From contig NZ_KB905730.1 of NCBI RefSeq assembly GCF_000381045.1, forward strand, positions 1-64,000: a DNA stretch of 64,000 nt, written 5' to 3'. The notes beneath the pieces are model-generated. The model searched no databases, was not told where the DNA came from, and worked only from the letters and a program-made list of their open reading frames with translations. This document shows, piece by piece, positions 41,477-50,797 of this stretch; positions within the stretch are counted from its first letter, which is position 1; every line of letters begins with the position of its first letter. Both the position numbers and the translations under genes were made by a program. This DNA is from Thermus scotoductus DSM 8553 (lineage in GTDB: Bacteria; Deinococcota; Deinococci; Deinococcales; Thermaceae).

Positions 41477-42486
41477 AGATCTACTACGAGCACGACGCGG
41501 ACCTAGGCTTCATCCAAGGCAAGAAGGTGGCGGTCTTGGGCTTTGGCTCCCAGGGGCACGCCCATGCCCTTAACCTCAAGGACTCGGGGGTGGATGTGCG
41601 GGTGGGCCTTAGGCCGGGGTCTAAAAGCGCCGCCAAGGCGGAGGCTATGGGCCTCAGGGTCCTTCCCGTGGCCGAGGCGGTACGGGAGGCGGACATCGTC
41701 ATGGTCCTCCTTCCCGACGAGACCCAGGGCCGGGTTTACCGGGAGGAGATCGAGCCCAACCTTAAGGAGGGAGCGGCCCTAGCCTTCGCCCACGGCTTCA
41801 ACATCCACTTCGGCCAGATCAAGCCCAGGAGGGATCTGGACGTCTGGATGGTGGCCCCCAAGGGCCCTGGCCACCTGGTGCGGAGCGAGTACGTGAAGGG
41901 AAGTGGGGTGCCGGCTCTGGTGGCCGTGCACCAGGATGCTTCGGGTTCGGCCTTCCCCACCGCCTTGGCCTACGCCAAGGCCATAGGGGCGGCCCGGGCT
42001 GGGGTCATCCCCACCACCTTCAAGGACGAGACGGAAACCGACCTCTTCGGGGAGCAGGCGGTGCTGTGCGGGGGGCTTACCCGGCTCATCCAGGCGGGGT
42101 TTGAAACCCTGGTGGAGGCGGGCTACCCTCCGGAAATGGCCTACTTTGAAACCGTGCACGAGGTGAAGCTCATTGTGGACCTCATCTACGAGGCGGGCTT
42201 CGCCGGGATGCGCTACTCCATCTCCAATACCGCCGAGTACGGGGATTACACCCGGGGCGAGGTTTCGGTGCCGGTGGAGGAAACCAAGAAGCGCATGCGG
42301 GAGATCCTCCGGCAGATCCAGTCCGGGGAGTTCGCCCGGGAGTGGATGCTGGAAAACCAGGTGGGCCAGCCGGTCTTAGAGGCGAACCGCAAGCGCTGGA
42401 AGGAGCACCCCATCGAGGAGGTGGGGGCGAGGCTTCGGGCCATGATGCCCTTCCTGCGGGCAAGGGTATTGGAGGAGGTAGGCTAG
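41473..42486 (+). CDS. ilvC: Ketol-acid reductoisomerase
   Basis: A 337-residue class I enzyme that isomerises and reduces acetolactate. [21 protein letters not shown] binds NADPH, and the following [17 protein letters not shown] loop (Arg, Ser) favours NADPH over [32 protein letters not shown] and [13 protein letters not shown] complete the knotted C-domain. It is the last gene before a hairpin that separates it from leuA. Confidence 0.97.
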   Translation: MKIYYEHDADLGFIQGKKVAVLGFGSQGHAHALNLKDSGVDVRVGLRPGSKSAAKAEAMGLRVLPVAEAVREADIVMVLLPDETQGRVYREEIEPNLKEGAALAFAHGFNIHFGQIKPRRDLDVWMVAPKGPGHLVRSEYVKGSGVPALVAVHQDASGSAFPTALAYAKAIGAARAGVIPTTFKDETETDLFGEQAVLCGGLTRLIQAGFETLVEAGYPPEMAYFETVHEVKLIVDLIYEAGFAGMRYSISNTAEYGDYTRGEVSVPVEETKKRMREILRQIQSGEFAREWMLENQVGQPVLEANRKRWKEHPIEEVGARLRAMMPFLRARVLEEVG

Positions 42487-42498
42487 GTGGGTACCAAG

Positions 42499-42530
42499 GG
42501 CCCCCCAATCTGGGGGGCCTAGTGCGTTTT
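42499..42530 (+). terminator. Hairpin between ilvC and leuA
   Basis: GGCCCCCC-AATCT-GGGGGGCC (42499-42519) is a perfect 8-bp stem followed by TAGTGCGTTTT. The T-run is displaced by several bases, so termination may be partial and act to set the ilvC/leuA ratio. Confidence 0.65.
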
Positions 42531-42543
42531 AGGGAGGGAGAAG

Positions 42544-44100
42544 ATGGAAAGGCACATCCGCATCTTTGACACCACGCTTAGGGATGGGGAGCAGAGCCCA
42601 GGGGTAGCCCTTTCCCTGGACCAGAAGCTGGAGATCGCCCACGCCTTGGCCCGACTCAACGTGGACATCATCGAGGCGGGCTTCCCCGTATCCGGGCCCT
42701 TGGAGTTTGAGGCGGTAAGCCGGATCGCTGAGGAGGTAAGGGGCCCCATCATCGCCGCCTTGGCCCGCACCCACACCCTGGACATCGACCAGGCGGCCAA
42801 GGCCCTGGAGAAGGCGGAAAAACCCCGTATCCACGTCTTCACCTCGGCTTCCAAGATCCACCTCGAGTACATGCTGAAGAAAACCGAGGAGGAGGTCTTG
42901 GAGATGGCGGACAAGATGGTCCGCTACGCCAGGAGGTACGTGGACGACGTGGAGTTTTCCGCCCAGGACGTGATGCGGGCGGACTGGGACTTCGTGAAGC
43001 GCCTCTACGAGGTGGCCATTGAGGCCGGGGCCACCACCATCAACATTCCCGACACCACTGGGTACGGTACGCCCGGGGAGTATGGGGCCCTGATACGGCG
43101 CATCCGGGACGAGGTGGTGCGGGGTAGGGATGTGATCATCTCCACCCACACCCACGACGACCTGGGCCTGGCCACCGCCAACGCCCTGGCGGGCATAGAG
43201 AACGGGGCGGGGCAGGTGGAGTGCACCATCAACGGCATCGGGGAGCGGGCGGGCAACACCTCCTTGGAGGAGGTGGTCATGGCCCTTTACGTGCGCCGGG
43301 ACTGGTACAAGGCCAAGACCCAGATCAACACCCGGGAGATCTACCGGGTTTCCCGCCTGGTGGAGCGCTACACCGGCATGCCCCTGCCCCCCAACAAGGC
43401 CATCGTGGGGGATAACGCCTTCGCCCACGAGTCGGGGATCCACCAGGATGGGGTCTTAAAGCACCGCTCCACCTACGAGATCATGGACGCCGAGCTCATC
43501 GGCAGGCGCCCCGCCGTGATCGTGCTGGGCAAGCACTCGGGAAGGGCTGCCTTCAAGAAGGCCCTCGAGGACCTGGGATACCTGGACCTCTCCGAGGAGC
43601 AGCTTAAGGTGCTCTTCTCCCGCTTCAAGGAGATCGCCGAGAAGAAGGGACCTTTGTCTGCCGAGGAGCTTCAGGCCCTGGTGGAAAGCGAACGGGAGCC
43701 CGCTTCCCAGTTCTTCGCCCTAGAGCACGTGCAGTTCTTCTCGGGCTCGGGACTTCTGCCCACGGCCACGGTGAAGGTGAGGACCCCGGATGGGGAAAGG
43801 GTGGCCACGCACACCGGGGATGGGCCCGTGGATGCCGTGTACAAGGCCATTCAGGACGCCATTGGCCTCAGGCCCGAGCTGGAGCTCTACCGGGTGGAGG
43901 CCATCACGGGTTCCACCGAGGCCCTGGGCCAGGTGACGGTGAGGCTCCGCCTGGGGGAGCTCCAGGCGGTGGGGGTGGGGGTATCCCCCGACATCATTGA
44001 GGCCTCGGCCCTGGCCTTCCTGGACGCCGCCGGCAAGCTGGCGAGCGGCCGTGCCACCCGCCATCCACCCTCCATCGAGGAGGTCCAGCGGGGAGTCTAG
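42544..44100 (+). CDS. leuA: 2-isopropylmalate synthase
   Basis: A 518-residue enzyme that condenses acetyl-CoA with 2-ketoisovalerate, the first committed step to leucine. IRIFDTTLRDGEQSPGVALS and THTHDDLGLATANALAGIENG contain the metal-binding residues of the TIM barrel; HQDGVLKHRSTYEIMDAELIG and the LeuA dimer/regulatory domain (about 390-518, VKVRTPDGERVATHTGDGPV) are complete, so leucine feedback is expected. TTAGGGAGGGAGAAG precedes the ATG. A strong terminator follows. Confidence 0.96.
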   Translation: MERHIRIFDTTLRDGEQSPGVALSLDQKLEIAHALARLNVDIIEAGFPVSGPLEFEAVSRIAEEVRGPIIAALARTHTLDIDQAAKALEKAEKPRIHVFTSASKIHLEYMLKKTEEEVLEMADKMVRYARRYVDDVEFSAQDVMRADWDFVKRLYEVAIEAGATTINIPDTTGYGTPGEYGALIRRIRDEVVRGRDVIISTHTHDDLGLATANALAGIENGAGQVECTINGIGERAGNTSLEEVVMALYVRRDWYKAKTQINTREIYRVSRLVERYTGMPLPPNKAIVGDNAFAHESGIHQDGVLKHRSTYEIMDAELIGRRPAVIVLGKHSGRAAFKKALEDLGYLDLSEEQLKVLFSRFKEIAEKKGPLSAEELQALVESEREPASQFFALEHVQFFSGSGLLPTATVKVRTPDGERVATHTGDGPVDAVYKAIQDAIGLRPELELYRVEAITGSTEALGQVTVRLRLGELQAVGVGVSPDIIEASALAFLDAAGKLASGRATRHPPSIEEVQRGV

Positions 44101-44105
44101 TCCCA

Positions 44106-44135
44106 CCCCACCCTGGTCACCCCAGGGTGGGGGTT
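44106..44135 (+). terminator. Terminator of leuA
   Basis: CCCCACCCTGG (44106-44116) and CCAGGGTGGGG (44122-44132) form an 11-bp stem with a 5-nt loop, then GTTCC. The T-run is weak. The stem sequence closely resembles the sucCD terminator stem. Confidence 0.65.
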
Positions 44136-44195
44136 CCAGGAAGGGGGGCTCGGTTTAGCGAGGAAGGGCATAAGGCTGCCCAAGGGGATGAAGAG

Positions 44196-45779
44196 ATGGT
44201 GGAGATCTTAGACACCACCCTCAGGGACGGGACACAGGGGGAAGGCATCAGCCTTTCCGTGGACGATAAGGTGGCCATCGCCAAACGCCTGGCGGCCTTC
44301 GGCGTACACCTCATCGAGGGAGGTTGGCCGGGGTCCAATCCCAAGGACGCCGAGTTTTTCCAGCGCATGAAGGGGGTGGACCTGGGGGAGGCCAAGCTTT
44401 CCGCCTTCGGGGCCACCCGTAGGAAGGGGCTTTTGCCGGAGGAGGACCCTTCGGTTCTGGCCCTGTTGGAGGCGGAAACCCCGGTGGTGGTCCTCTTCGG
44501 CAAGAGCTGGACCCTGCATGTCCTCGAGGCTCTGGAAACCACTTTGGAGGAAAACCTCCGCATGATCCAGGACACCGTGGCCTTCTTCGTCCGGCGGGGG
44601 AAGCGGGTGGTCTACGACGCCGAGCACTTCTTTGACGGGTACAAGGAGGACCCCGGCTACGCCCTGGCCACCCTGGAGGCGGCGGCCCAAGGCGGTGCGG
44701 ACACCCTGGTCCTTTGCGACACCAACGGGGGCACCCTGCCCGAGGAGGTCTACGCCATCACCAAGGCGGTGGTGGAGCGCTTTCCCCACCTGCGGATCGG
44801 CATCCACCCCCACAACGACGCCGAGCTGGCGGTGGCCAACGCCCTGGCGGCGGTGCGGGCAGGGGCCACCCACGCCCAAGGCACCATCAACGGCTACGGG
44901 GAGCGCTGCGGCAACCTGAACCTGACCAGCTTCCTTCCCACCTTGGTCTTCAAGTACGGCATCCCCGCCATTCCACCGGAAAGGTTAAAGGGGCTTAAGG
45001 AGCTTTCCCACTTCGTGGACGAGAGGGCCAACCAGACCCCCAACCGCCGGGCTCCCTACGTGGGAGAGTCAGCCTTCGCGCACAAGGCGGGGGTCCACGT
45101 CTCCGCGGTCTTGAAGAACCCCCGCACCTACGAGCACATTCCTCCGGAGTGGGTGGGGAATAGCCGCCGCTTCCTGGTGTCCGATGTGGCGGGCCGTTCC
45201 AACCTCCTGGCCAAGCTGCAGGAGCTGGGGGTGGATCTTTCCAAGGAGGAGGCCAAGCGCTTGTTGGACGAGGTCAAGGCCCTGGAGTACGAGGGCTACG
45301 CCTTCGAGGGGGCGGAGGCCAGCTTCTACCTCCTGGCCCACCGCCTGAAGGGGGGGAGCCTGCCCTTCAGCGTGGAGGGGTTTTCCGTCTTCCTCCACGG
45401 AAGCGGCCTGGATACCGCCTGGGCCGAGGCCACGGTGCGGGTTCGGGTGGGGGAAAGCCTGCAGCACACCGCAGCGGAAAGCCCCTCGGGGCCGGTTTCC
45501 GCCCTGGACAGGGCCTTCCGCAAGGCCGTGCTCCAGTTTTACCCCGAGCTTTCCGATGTGGAGCTCACCGACTACAAGGTGCGCATCCTCTCCGGCCAGG
45601 AGTCGGGGACCAACTCCGGGGTGCGGGTGATGATCGAGATGAAGCGGGGGGAGGAGCGCTTCGGCACCGTGGGGGCCAGCGAGAACATCCTCGAGGCCTC
45701 CCTGAAAGCCCTCACCGATGGCTACGCCTACGCCCTCCTTTACCCGAGCCTCAAGGAGACGGCGCCCAAGGCAGGCTAA
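44196..45779 (+). CDS. cimA: Citramalate synthase
   Basis: A 527-residue LeuA-superfamily enzyme beginning MVEILDTTLRDGTQGEGISL. GGWPGSNPKDAEFFQRM and VVYDAEHFFDGYKEDPGYAL, CDTNGGTLPEEV and HPHNDAELAVANALAAVRAG match CimA, which condenses pyruvate and acetyl-CoA for a threonine-independent route to isoleucine. The C-terminal LeuA_dimer domain is present. ATG at 44196 starts the conserved domain; a longer frame from 44127 lacks homologous residues. It lies after the leuA terminator and overlaps the convergent Uma2 gene by 29 bp. A 2-isopropylmalate or homocitrate role is less likely. Confidence 0.88.
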   Translation: MVEILDTTLRDGTQGEGISLSVDDKVAIAKRLAAFGVHLIEGGWPGSNPKDAEFFQRMKGVDLGEAKLSAFGATRRKGLLPEEDPSVLALLEAETPVVVLFGKSWTLHVLEALETTLEENLRMIQDTVAFFVRRGKRVVYDAEHFFDGYKEDPGYALATLEAAAQGGADTLVLCDTNGGTLPEEVYAITKAVVERFPHLRIGIHPHNDAELAVANALAAVRAGATHAQGTINGYGERCGNLNLTSFLPTLVFKYGIPAIPPERLKGLKELSHFVDERANQTPNRRAPYVGESAFAHKAGVHVSAVLKNPRTYEHIPPEWVGNSRRFLVSDVAGRSNLLAKLQELGVDLSKEEAKRLLDEVKALEYEGYAFEGAEASFYLLAHRLKGGSLPFSVEGFSVFLHGSGLDTAWAEATVRVRVGESLQHTAAESPSGPVSALDRAFRKAVLQFYPELSDVELTDYKVRILSGQESGTNSGVRVMIEMKRGEERFGTVGASENILEASLKALTDGYAYALLYPSLKETAPKAG

Positions 45780-46284
45780 TCTCGGGGAAGGCCAAGGGGC
45801 TTACGGGCTCGGAGGGGGAGAGGAGGCGGATGGACCGGTAGCGTCCCTCACGGGGCTCCCGGTAGACCTCGAGGAGGTTCTCCTTTAGGTTCACAAGCCA
45901 TACCTCGGGGATTCCTGCTTCGGCGTAAAGGGGAAGCTTAACCTCCCGGTCAAACTCCAAGGAGGTGTCGGCTACCTCCACGAGCAGAAGAACATCCTCA
46001 GGGCGGGGGAGCCGGCCCTCGTAGCGTTCCAAGGGGGGTTGAAGCACCAGGAGATCGGGTTCTGGCTCGGAATCCTCTGAAAGATGAAGGGGGGACTGCA
46101 CCGCCACCAAGGCCTTGCCTTGGAGGGCCTCCTTCAGGCTGTGATCCAGGCGCATCGCCGCAAGAAAGTGCTTGGGTCCAATCGGGCTCATCTGGTAGAC
46201 CTCTCCCCTTAGGAGCTCCACCCGGGGCACATCCCGGAAGGCCCGCTCAAACTCCTCCACGCGGAAGCGGTAGCGGGTGGCCAT
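45751..46284 (-). CDS. Uma2-family PD-(D/E)XK protein (DUF820)
   Basis: A 177-residue protein with the Uma2 core: LLRGEVYQMSPIGPKHFLA, EPDLLVLQP and VLLLVEVADTSLEFDREVKL, where D and E-x-[A]-D residues form the restriction-nuclease-like site, then YAEAGIPEVWLVNLKENLLEVYREP. Nuclease activity has not been generally shown for the family. A CATAAT box lies 6 nt before the ATG, so it can be transcribed alone and leaderless, but it also follows the ABC transporter genes by 7 bp. Confidence 0.88.
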   Translation of the reverse strand: MATRYRFRVEEFERAFRDVPRVELLRGEVYQMSPIGPKHFLAAMRLDHSLKEALQGKALVAVQSPLHLSEDSEPEPDLLVLQPPLERYEGRLPRPEDVLLLVEVADTSLEFDREVKLPLYAEAGIPEVWLVNLKENLLEVYREPREGRYRSIRLLSPSEPVSPLAFPEISLPWAPSP

Positions 46285-46291
46285 ACCCTCA

Positions 46292-47068
46292 TTATGCTCC
46301 TTGGCCCGAGTAGTGCCTTAGCCCCATGCGCCACAAGAGCCGCCAGAGGAGAAGAAAGGCTACGCCCCAGAAGAGCATCACCCAAACCCCCGGGAACAGA
46401 TCCACCTTTTGCCCGGCCAAAAGGGCTGCGGGCAGGTAGACCAGGTAGGGGAAGGGGGTGAGGAGGGCTAGGGTCCTTAGGGGCTCGGGGAAGACCTCGA
46501 GGGGGGCGATGGTGCCGGAGAGGAAGAGGTAGAGGAGGAAGAAGACCTCTTCCACCGAAACCGCCCGCTCCGTGAAGAAGGTGAGCATGGCGGTGGTGTA
46601 CTGCATCAGGTAGCGGAGCAAAAAGGCCAAAAGGGTGAAAAGGAACCCCAGGAGGAAGGGGCCAGGTTCAGGCACAAAGCGGGCCTCGGGGAAGAGCCAG
46701 AAGAAGAGGAGGGTGAGGAGCACCACGAAGGGCAACCGGGCCAGGCGCTCGGCCACGTGGGCCGCCAGGTGGTCAAAAAAGGGGTCCAGGGGCCTTAAGA
46801 GCCGGAAGGAAAGCCGCCCTTCCACCACATCCCGCTCAAACTCCCACACCACCCAGACCACCGTGGCCTGGCGCACCAGGAAGACCATGAGGAAGTAACG
46901 GGCAAACTCCCCCGGGGACAGGGCAAACTCCCCGCCCCTGGCTGCCTCGGTCCAGACCCCGAGGAGGATCAGGGGCAAGGCCCCGGCCAGGGCCCAGAGG
47001 AAGAGCTCCGCCCGGTACTCCAGCATGTAGGCCAGGTAGACGGCGAGGAGGGTTTTGGCTTTCCTCAT
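46292..47068 (-). CDS. ABC-2 type transporter permease (COG4587 type)
   Basis: A 258-residue membrane protein with six hydrophobic segments. It starts MRKAKTLLAVYLAYMLEYRA and has FERDVVEGRLSFRLLRPLDPFFDHLA and FFLLYLFLSGTIAPLEVFP, typical of the COG4587/DUF990-like permease that pairs with an ATPase and a second permease. It overlaps the ATPase gene by 4 bp. With the permease at 48112 it would form the heteromeric membrane part of an exporter of unknown substrate. Confidence 0.85.
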   Translation of the reverse strand: MRKAKTLLAVYLAYMLEYRAELFLWALAGALPLILLGVWTEAARGGEFALSPGEFARYFLMVFLVRQATVVWVVWEFERDVVEGRLSFRLLRPLDPFFDHLAAHVAERLARLPFVVLLTLLFFWLFPEARFVPEPGPFLLGFLFTLLAFLLRYLMQYTTAMLTFFTERAVSVEEVFFLLYLFLSGTIAPLEVFPEPLRTLALLTPFPYLVYLPAALLAGQKVDLFPGVWVMLFWGVAFLLLWRLLWRMGLRHYSGQGA

Positions 47069-48087
47069 GCCTCCTCCAGGGCGGGGGTTTCGCTCAGCCC
47101 CGAAGGGGCGATCTTGTACACCCGGGCGATGACCTCTTCCAAAGGGGGCTCCCGCACCTCTAGGTCCTCCACGGGAAGGCTTTTAAGGATCTCCGCCACC
47201 CTTTCCGTAAGCCTCTCCCGGGGCACCAGAAGCCGGGCCTTTAGGCCCTCGAGGTCTCTGACCTCCCCGAAGGCCAGGAAGGCTTCCCTGGGCAGGGGGT
47301 AGGCCAGGGTGAGCCCCACCTCCCGGTAGGGGGCGAAGCGTTCCAGAAGCCCTGCCAGGGGTCCATCGTAGAGGAGCCTTCCCTGGTGGATCACCAAGAC
47401 CCGTTCCGCCAGGGCGGCGATGTCCGCCATGTAATGGCTGGTGAGGAGAACCGTGGCCCCGTAGCGCCGGTTGTACTCCCGGATGAACTCCCGCACCGCC
47501 ACCTGGGCGTTCACGTCCAGGCCCAGGGTGGGCTCGTCCAGAAAGAGCACCTCCGGGCGGTGGAGGAGGGCCGCCAGAAGCTCGGCCTTCATCCTTTCCC
47601 CCAGGGAGAGCTTGCGCACGGGCTGGTGGAGCTTATTCGTTAGGGAAAGCATTTCCGAAAGCTCCGAAACCCGCTTCCGGAACTCCCCTTCGGGGATATC
47701 GTAGATGGCGGCGTTGAGGCGGAAGGTGTCCAGGGCGGGCAGGTCCCAGATGAGCTGCTGCTTGTTGCCCATCACCAGGGTGATCTTTTTCAAGAAGGCC
47801 TTTTCCCGCCGCCAGGGAATGTGTCCCGCCACCACCGCCTTACCCCGGGTGGGGTGGATCAGGCCGGTGAGCATCTTCAAGGTGGTGGTCTTACCCGCCC
47901 CGTTGGGGCCCAGAAAGCCTACCACCTCGCCCCTTGCGATTTGAAAGCTCACCCCTTCCACCGCCTTCACCGTGCGGTAATGGCGCAGGAGAAAGTGGCG
48001 CAGGGTGGCGAGGAGGCTTTCCTCCTTCAGGGCCACCCGGTAGTGCTTGGTGAGGTCCTGGGCAAGGATGATGGGTTCCGCCGACAC
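47065..48087 (-). CDS. ABC transporter ATP-binding protein (COG4586 type)
   Basis: A 340-residue ATPase. GFLGPNGAGKTTTLKMLTGL is Walker A, LSLGERMKAELLAALLHRPEVLFLDEPTLGLD holds the signature (LSLGERM) and Walker B, and VLLTSHYMADI the switch His. The N-terminal stretch LAQDLTKHYRVALKEESLLATLRHFLLRHYRTVKAVEG is the insertion typical of COG4586. It starts on GTG at 48085-48087; TAGACT on the minus strand ends 6 nt upstream, indicating a leaderless start overlapping the divergent promoter for 48112. Confidence 0.92.
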   Translation of the reverse strand: MSAEPIILAQDLTKHYRVALKEESLLATLRHFLLRHYRTVKAVEGVSFQIARGEVVGFLGPNGAGKTTTLKMLTGLIHPTRGKAVVAGHIPWRREKAFLKKITLVMGNKQQLIWDLPALDTFRLNAAIYDIPEGEFRKRVSELSEMLSLTNKLHQPVRKLSLGERMKAELLAALLHRPEVLFLDEPTLGLDVNAQVAVREFIREYNRRYGATVLLTSHYMADIAALAERVLVIHQGRLLYDGPLAGLLERFAPYREVGLTLAYPLPREAFLAFGEVRDLEGLKARLLVPRERLTERVAEILKSLPVEDLEVREPPLEEVIARVYKIAPSGLSETPALEEA

Positions 48088-48090
48088 CCC

Positions 48091-48099
48091 TATAGTCTA
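48091..48099. promoter_or_regulatory. Overlapping divergent -10 boxes of the ABC transporter genes
   Basis: TATAGT on the plus strand (48091-48096) and TAGACT on the minus strand (48099-48094) share three bases in the 24-bp interval between the ATPase and the second permease. Bound polymerases would exclude each other, which links expression of the two transcripts. Confidence 0.5.
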
Positions 48100-48111
48100 C
48101 CCTGTGGTCTA

Positions 48112-48894
48112 ATGTTCCCTGTGCGGTACCTGAGGGTTTTCCTGCTTTTCCTTCGCCTCAGCCTGGCGGCGGAGATGGAGTACCGGCTCAACTTCCTCCT
48201 GGGCCTTCTCTCCTCGGCCCTGACCCTTCTTGGGGCCCTGTTCGGTCTGGTGCTCCTCTACCAAGGAGGGTACCGGCCCGGAGGGTGGGCCTGGGAGGAG
48301 GCGCTTTTGGTCCTGGCGGCCTTCACCCTCCTTCAGGGCCTGGGGGGCACCCTTTTGGCCCCAAACCTCAACAAGATCGTGGAACACGTGCAGCAGGGCA
48401 CCCTGGACTTTGTCCTTCTGAAGCCCTTGGATTCCCAGTTCTGGCTTTCCTTGAGGGTCTTTTCCCCTTGGGGCCTGGGGGATTTTCTCCTGGGGCTCGG
48501 CCTTCTTTTCTATGCAGGGATGCGCCTGGGGCTTGGACCCTGGGACTATCTGGCCTTCGCCGGGTACTGGGTGCTGGGGGCCTTGATGCTCTATAGCCTC
48601 TGGTTCCTCCTGGCCACCACCAGCATCTGGTTCGTGAAGATCTACAACGTCACCGAGGTCCTTAGGGGGCTACTGGAGGCGGGCCGGTTTCCCGTGGGGG
48701 CCTACCCGGCCTTGTACCGGGTTTTCTTCACCTTCGTGGTACCCGTGGCCTTCCTCACCACCGTGCCCGCCCAGGCCGCCCTAGGAAGGGGAGAGGTTCC
48801 CCTTCTCGCCTCGGGCCTGGCTCTTTTCCTGTTCCTCCTCGCCCGGGGGTTTTTCCGCTTCGCCCTAAGGAGCTACACCTCGGCGAGCAGTTAA
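48112..48894 (+). CDS. ABC-2 type transporter permease (COG3694/DUF990 type)
   Basis: A 260-residue protein with six membrane segments starting [67 protein letters not shown] and [17 protein letters not shown] are characteristic of the DUF990 permeases that complete COG4586-COG4587 transporters. It is transcribed divergently from the other two components. The frame is open further upstream but that part is antisense to the ATPase. The transported substrate is unknown. Confidence 0.85.
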   Translation: MFPVRYLRVFLLFLRLSLAAEMEYRLNFLLGLLSSALTLLGALFGLVLLYQGGYRPGGWAWEEALLVLAAFTLLQGLGGTLLAPNLNKIVEHVQQGTLDFVLLKPLDSQFWLSLRVFSPWGLGDFLLGLGLLFYAGMRLGLGPWDYLAFAGYWVLGALMLYSLWFLLATTSIWFVKIYNVTEVLRGLLEAGRFPVGAYPALYRVFFTFVVPVAFLTTVPAQAALGRGEVPLLASGLALFLFLLARGFFRFALRSYTSASS

Positions 48895-48904
48895 AATCCC
48901 CCCT

Positions 48905-49507
48905 ATGGGGTCGGCGCTTCTGGCTCTGGTGGTGGCCTACCTCTTCGGCTCCATTCCCGCCGGGGTTCTGGTGGCCAGAACCTACGGGGTGGACATCCGC
49001 AAGGTGGGTTCGGGCAACATCGGGGCCACCAATGTCCTCAGGGCCTTGGGGCCTGGGCCCGCCTTGATGGTGGCCTTCTTTGATGTCTTCAAGGGTGGGG
49101 TGGCCGTCTTGATCGCGCGGGCGGTGGGGATAGAGGGACCCCTTTTGGGCGGGGTGGCTTTGGCGGCGGTGCTGGGCCACAACTACTCCCTGTTTTTGGG
49201 GTTTAGGGGGGGAAAGGGGGTGGCCACCAGCTTCGGCACCCTCCTCTTTCTGGATCCCATCCTGGCCCTGTGGACCTTCCCCATCGGGGTGTCGGTGATG
49301 CTCCTCACCCGGTACGTGTCCGCGGGGAGCATGACCGGGGGGGTGGCGGCCATGGTTTTGGCCCTGGCCCTTTCCCGCCCCCTTTGGGAGGTGGTCACCG
49401 TGGGCCTCATGGCCCTTCTCATCTTCTGGACCCACCGGGAAAACTTGAAGCGTCTCCAGGCGGGAACGGAAAGGCGCCTGGGGGAAAAGGAGGGAGGCCG
49501 TGCTTGA
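48905..49507 (+). CDS. plsY: Acyl-phosphate:glycerol-3-phosphate acyltransferase
   Basis: A 200-residue integral membrane enzyme that acylates glycerol-3-phosphate with acyl-phosphate, the first step of phospholipid synthesis. All three motifs are intact: [31 protein letters not shown] and [18 protein letters not shown]. It ends [26 protein letters not shown] (48892-48897) ends 7 nt before the ATG, so it is probably leaderless. It overlaps bshB1 by 8 bp. Its intact motifs contrast with the degenerate PlsY domain at 32774. Confidence 0.95.
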   Translation: MGSALLALVVAYLFGSIPAGVLVARTYGVDIRKVGSGNIGATNVLRALGPGPALMVAFFDVFKGGVAVLIARAVGIEGPLLGGVALAAVLGHNYSLFLGFRGGKGVATSFGTLLFLDPILALWTFPIGVSVMLLTRYVSAGSMTGGVAAMVLALALSRPLWEVVTVGLMALLIFWTHRENLKRLQAGTERRLGEKEGGRA

Positions 49508-50183
49508 CCTCCTGGTCCTTGCCCCTCATCCCGATGACGGGGAGCTGGGATGCGGGGGAACCCTGGCCCGGGCCAAGGCCGAGGGGCTCAGCACGGGGAT
49601 TTTGGACCTCACCCGGGGCGAGATGGGCTCCAAGGGTACGCCGGAGGAGAGGGCCAAGGAGGTGGAGGAGGCAAGCCGTATCCTGGGTCTGGACTATAGG
49701 GGCAACCTGGGCCTGCCGGATGGGGGCCTTGGGGATGTCCTGGAGCAACGCCTTAAGCTTGCCCAGGCCTTGAGGCAGCTTAGGCCCCGCATCGTCCTCG
49801 CTCCCCTCGAGGCCGACCGCCACCCCGACCACACCGCGACAAGCCGCCTGGCGGTGGCGGCGGTGCATCTGGCAGGCCTCAGGAAAGCCCCCCTAGAGGG
49901 GGAGCCCCACCGGGTGGAGCGGCTTTTCTTCTACCCTGGAAACCATCCCTTTACCCCGAGCTTCCTGGTGAAGATCTCCGCTTTCATAGATCAGTGGGAG
50001 CAGGCGGTTCTGGCCTACAAGAGCCAGTTTTCCGGGGAGGGGGTGAGCGAGACCGTGGGGCCCAAGGGGGTGGAGGCCAGGAAGGCCATGCGCCGCTACT
50101 TCGGCAACTACCTGGGGGTGGACTACGCCGAGCCCTTTGTGAGCCCCTTGCCCGTCCTCTACACCCCCTGGAGCCGGGCCTAG
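49500..50183 (+). CDS. bshB1: Bacillithiol biosynthesis deacetylase BshB1
   Basis: A 227-residue PIG-L-family zinc hydrolase that removes acetyl from N-acetylglucosaminyl-malate in bacillithiol synthesis. [21 protein letters not shown] contains the HPDD zinc/catalytic motif and [20 protein letters not shown] the third ligand; [21 protein letters not shown] is typical of BshB1. It starts on GTG inside the plsY end. Its stop overlaps that of the convergent glycosylase gene by 4 bp. The YpdA-type reductase at 38147 fits the same thiol system. Confidence 0.93.
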   Translation: MLDLLVLAPHPDDGELGCGGTLARAKAEGLSTGILDLTRGEMGSKGTPEERAKEVEEASRILGLDYRGNLGLPDGGLGDVLEQRLKLAQALRQLRPRIVLAPLEADRHPDHTATSRLAVAAVHLAGLRKAPLEGEPHRVERLFFYPGNHPFTPSFLVKISAFIDQWEQAVLAYKSQFSGEGVSETVGPKGVEARKAMRRYFGNYLGVDYAEPFVSPLPVLYTPWSRA

Positions 50184-50797
50184 AAGAGGGGCTCCTGGCT
50201 CACCGTCTTCACCTGGCGGCGTTCCTTGGGGGGAAGGGCATCCAGGGCCCGCTTCACCTCCTGGATGTCCAGCCAGGTGAGGTGCTTGGGGCTTCCCGGG
50301 GTACGGCTCGGGTTTCGCAGGAGGTAGGCGGGGTGGAACATGGGAAAGACCCGGATCCCGTGCCACTCAAACCACTGTCCCCGCACCTTGGTGATGGAAA
50401 CCTTCTCCCCGAGGAAGAACTCCGCTGCCACCGCTCCCAAGGGGACGATGATCTGGGGGGCGATGAGCTCGATCTGCTTGAGGAGCCACTTGTCCGTGCA
50501 GACCTTGGCCTCGTCGGGAAGGGGGGCGCGGTTTCCCGGGGGGCGGCACTTGACGATGTTGGTGATGTAAACGGATTCCCGGGGGATGCCGGCGGCCTCG
50601 AGGATCCGGTTGAGAAGCTGCCCCGCTTTCCCCACGAAAGGGCGCCCTGTCTTGTCCTCTTCCTCGCCCGGCCCTTCCCCCACGATCATCAGCTGGGCGT
50701 CAGGGTTCCCTTCCCCGAAGACCACCTGGGTGCGGCCTTCCGCCAGGCGGCAGGCGGTGCAGGCCCTGGCCTGAGCTTGTAATAGTTCCAGGGTCAT
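50180..50797 (-). CDS. Family 4 uracil-DNA glycosylase (UDGa type)
   Basis: A 205-residue thermophilic glycosylase that removes uracil formed by cytosine deamination, important at high temperature. ACTACRLAEGRTQVVFGEG and KCRPPGNRAPLPDEAKVC supply the four Cys ligands of a [4Fe-4S] cluster; MIVGEGPGEEEDKTGRPFVG is motif A and FPMFHPAYLLRNPS motif B. The start overlaps the preceding hypothetical gene by 4 bp. Confidence 0.95.
   Translation of the reverse strand: MTLELLQAQARACTACRLAEGRTQVVFGEGNPDAQLMIVGEGPGEEEDKTGRPFVGKAGQLLNRILEAAGIPRESVYITNIVKCRPPGNRAPLPDEAKVCTDKWLLKQIELIAPQIIVPLGAVAAEFFLGEKVSITKVRGQWFEWHGIRVFPMFHPAYLLRNPSRTPGSPKHLTWLDIQEVKRALDALPPKERRQVKTVSQEPLF

Noticed and set aside
42487-42543. 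A second leader-peptide attenuator before leuA
   Set aside because: A hairpin is present but no short ORF rich in leucine codons precedes it.
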